DNA from: Dehalococcoidia bacterium SM23_28_2 | GTDB taxonomy: Bacteria; Chloroflexota; Dehalococcoidia; SM23-28-2 | Length of the DNA stretch: 15,221 nt | Assembly: GCA_001303545.1 (NCBI GenBank) | Contig: LJUA01000040.1 | Coordinates: forward strand, 1-15,221 | Direction of reading: 5' to 3' | Part shown: piece by piece, positions 13,991-15,221 of the stretch | How the letters are laid out: each line of letters starts with the position of its first letter | Numbering within the stretch: the first letter of the stretch is position 1 | Notes under the pieces: model-generated | Told to the model about the DNA's origin: nothing | What the model saw: the letters and a program-made list of their open reading frames with translations, nothing else | Databases searched by the model: none | Program-made: the position numbers and the translations under genes

Positions 13991-15221
13991 GTCGACTCCT
14001 AGCTCTCCTGAGTACGGTTCTTGTTCTCCTGGGGACGATTGCTCTTCCTACTGCCTCTGCCCAGGATGGCATAGAGGTCACGGCCACCGATGTGGTGAAC
14101 AACTTCCCGGAGGAGGTGGTGTTCCGCCTCTCGGCTCACAGCGAGGCCGTCATCGAGGAAGTGACTCTCCACTACCAGATCCTGCCGGACGGCGTCGCCG
14201 CCTACAGCCGGCTCGATTTCACCCCCGGCGAGCGCGTCCAGGTGGACTATCAACTGAAGGCCAACAACCCGCCCCGAAGCTACCTGGCGCCCGGCGCCCA
14301 GATCGACTACTACTGGGAGGTCGAGGACGGCGCCGGCAACAAGCTGACCACCGATGCGTCCACTTTCGTCTATGAGGACATCCGCTTCTCCTGGGAGAGC
14401 GTCAGCGAGGGCGATGTCAGCGTCTACTGGTACTCCGGCAGCAGCTCCTCCGCCGAATCGGCGCTGGTGGTTGCCAGCGACACGCTGGACGAGATGTCGA
14501 CGCTGCTGGGCGCGACTGTCGACTATCCGGTGAAGGTCTGGTTCTACGATAGCTACGAGGACATGCTGCCCGTCCTGGTGAAGCGCAGCGAGGCCCACGA
14601 ACAGCGGGTGATCGTGCTCGGCGAGCGAGTCGCTTCGGACACCATTCTCATGCTCACGGACGAAGGCGGCGATGTCCTTCGCCACGAGCTGGCTCACGTT
14701 GTGACCCACGTGGCTGGCGAGGGCCCCTACGGCAGTCTTCCCACCTGGCTGGACGAGGGGACGGCCATGTACGCCCAGTCGGAGCCCGGCGATAGCTATA
14801 CGTCGGCTCTGGAGAGCGCTGTGAAGCGCGATAGCCTCCTCTCCGTCCGCTCGATGACCTCTCCTACCGGCGACGCCAGCAAGGTGAGCCTCTTCTACGG
14901 CCAGGCCTGGAGCCTGGTGGACTTTCTGGTCGAGACCTACGGGCCGGCGAAGTTCGCTGAGCTATTCGCCACCTTCAAGGAGGGGAGCACCGTCGACAAC
15001 GCTCTCCTGGAGGACGGCCTGGAGGACGCCTGGCGGGCCAGCCTCGATCTGTCGCCGCGCGAGCGTCCGACCCCCGCCGAGGATCAGGTATCGGAGGCAT
15101 CACCCACACCCGCCGGGCAGACGGACACGGCGGGGGATGCTGACGAGGACGAGTTTCCCTGGGGCACGGCCATAGGCCTGGTAGCCGCCGGAGGGGCCCT
15201 CGTGGGCGTGATCCTTCTGGG
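13987..15221 (+). CDS. Secreted gluzincin-type (peptidase-MA-like) metalloprotease, 3' partial
   Basis: At least 411 residues; the frame is open at the window end. Residues 1-25 form a signal peptide (Arg at 3, hydrophobic core, ASA cleavage site before QD). An all-beta domain follows, then a metallopeptidase domain with HELAH at residues 233-237 and the third zinc ligand in WLDEG at 254-258, the gluzincin pattern. Near the C-terminus a Pro/Thr/acidic linker leads to a hydrophobic segment at about 391-411, a likely membrane anchor, so the enzyme should face outside. The substrate is unknown. Its ATG overlaps the prfB stop as ATGA, with an AAGGA RBS about 7 nt upstream, so the genes are translationally coupled. 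The full length and last residues lie outside the window. Confidence 0.88.
   Translation, partial: MSRLLALLSTVLVLLGTIALPTASAQDGIEVTATDVVNNFPEEVVFRLSAHSEAVIEEVTLHYQILPDGVAAYSRLDFTPGERVQVDYQLKANNPPRSYLAPGAQIDYYWEVEDGAGNKLTTDASTFVYEDIRFSWESVSEGDVSVYWYSGSSSSAESALVVASDTLDEMSTLLGATVDYPVKVWFYDSYEDMLPVLVKRSEAHEQRVIVLGERVASDTILMLTDEGGDVLRHELAHVVTHVAGEGPYGSLPTWLDEGTAMYAQSEPGDSYTSALESAVKRDSLLSVRSMTSPTGDASKVSLFYGQAWSLVDFLVETYGPAKFAELFATFKEGSTVDNALLEDGLEDAWRASLDLSPRERPTPAEDQVSEASPTPAGQTDTAGDADEDEFPWGTAIGLVAAGGALVGVILL

Overview
The window is high-GC bacterial chromosome. Gene content and style suggest Chloroflexota or a relative, but this is only an inference: no rRNA or other marker is present. Two stretches look like core genome. 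They are folD at the left edge and the DUF763 gene, endonuclease V, prfB and a secreted metallopeptidase at the right (11.0-15.2 kb). Between them, about 1.0-11.0 kb, lies a patchwork of accessory cassettes.

Layout. 1-950: folD, start outside the window, with an exact in-frame 51-bp tandem duplication. 951-2135 (minus): a membrane acyltransferase-3 gene that has lost its 3' end; its frame stays open across the whole antisense of folD to the window edge, so an ORF finder that needs a stop misses it. 2183-2307: a copy of the DUF763 promoter, ribosome-binding site and first codons. 2308-2901: no convincing gene, but a plus-strand promoter-like site followed by two hairpins with GNRA loops and compensatory changes, a candidate small RNA. 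2902-4398 (minus): a promoter, a tiny truncated zinc-ribbon ORF and a membrane-anchored pentapeptide-repeat protein. 4399-4972: gene-poor, with another partial copy of the DUF763 leader. 5055-6290 (plus): a GT4 glycosyltransferase. 6346-10423 (minus): an operon of GT4 glycosyltransferase, triple-BON protein and glycogen-debranching-type glycosidase, with its own promoter. 10424-11056: structured intergenic DNA. 11057-15221 (plus): DUF763, nfi (frameshifted by a 4-bp duplication), prfB (programmed +1 frameshift) and a peptidase-MA-like lipoprotein-free secreted protease that runs off the edge.

The leading interpretation is that cassettes were inserted between folD and the DUF763 gene. The DUF763 leader survives in three copies, at 2.2, 4.8 and 11.0 kb, and these copies sit at the cassette boundaries. 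The three accessory functions (surface acylation, a pentapeptide scaffold, glycan synthesis and trimming) all fit envelope or polysaccharide remodelling, but no common pathway can be proved from sequence. The right-hand genes pair DNA repair (endonuclease V, and a DUF763 protein with a helix-hairpin-helix-like motif) with translation termination.

Several small tandem duplications occur: 51 bp in folD, 54 bp in the pentapeptide gene, 4 bp in nfi, and a 32-bp hairpin unit. The folD and nfi ones could be real mutations or assembly errors and deserve a read-level check.
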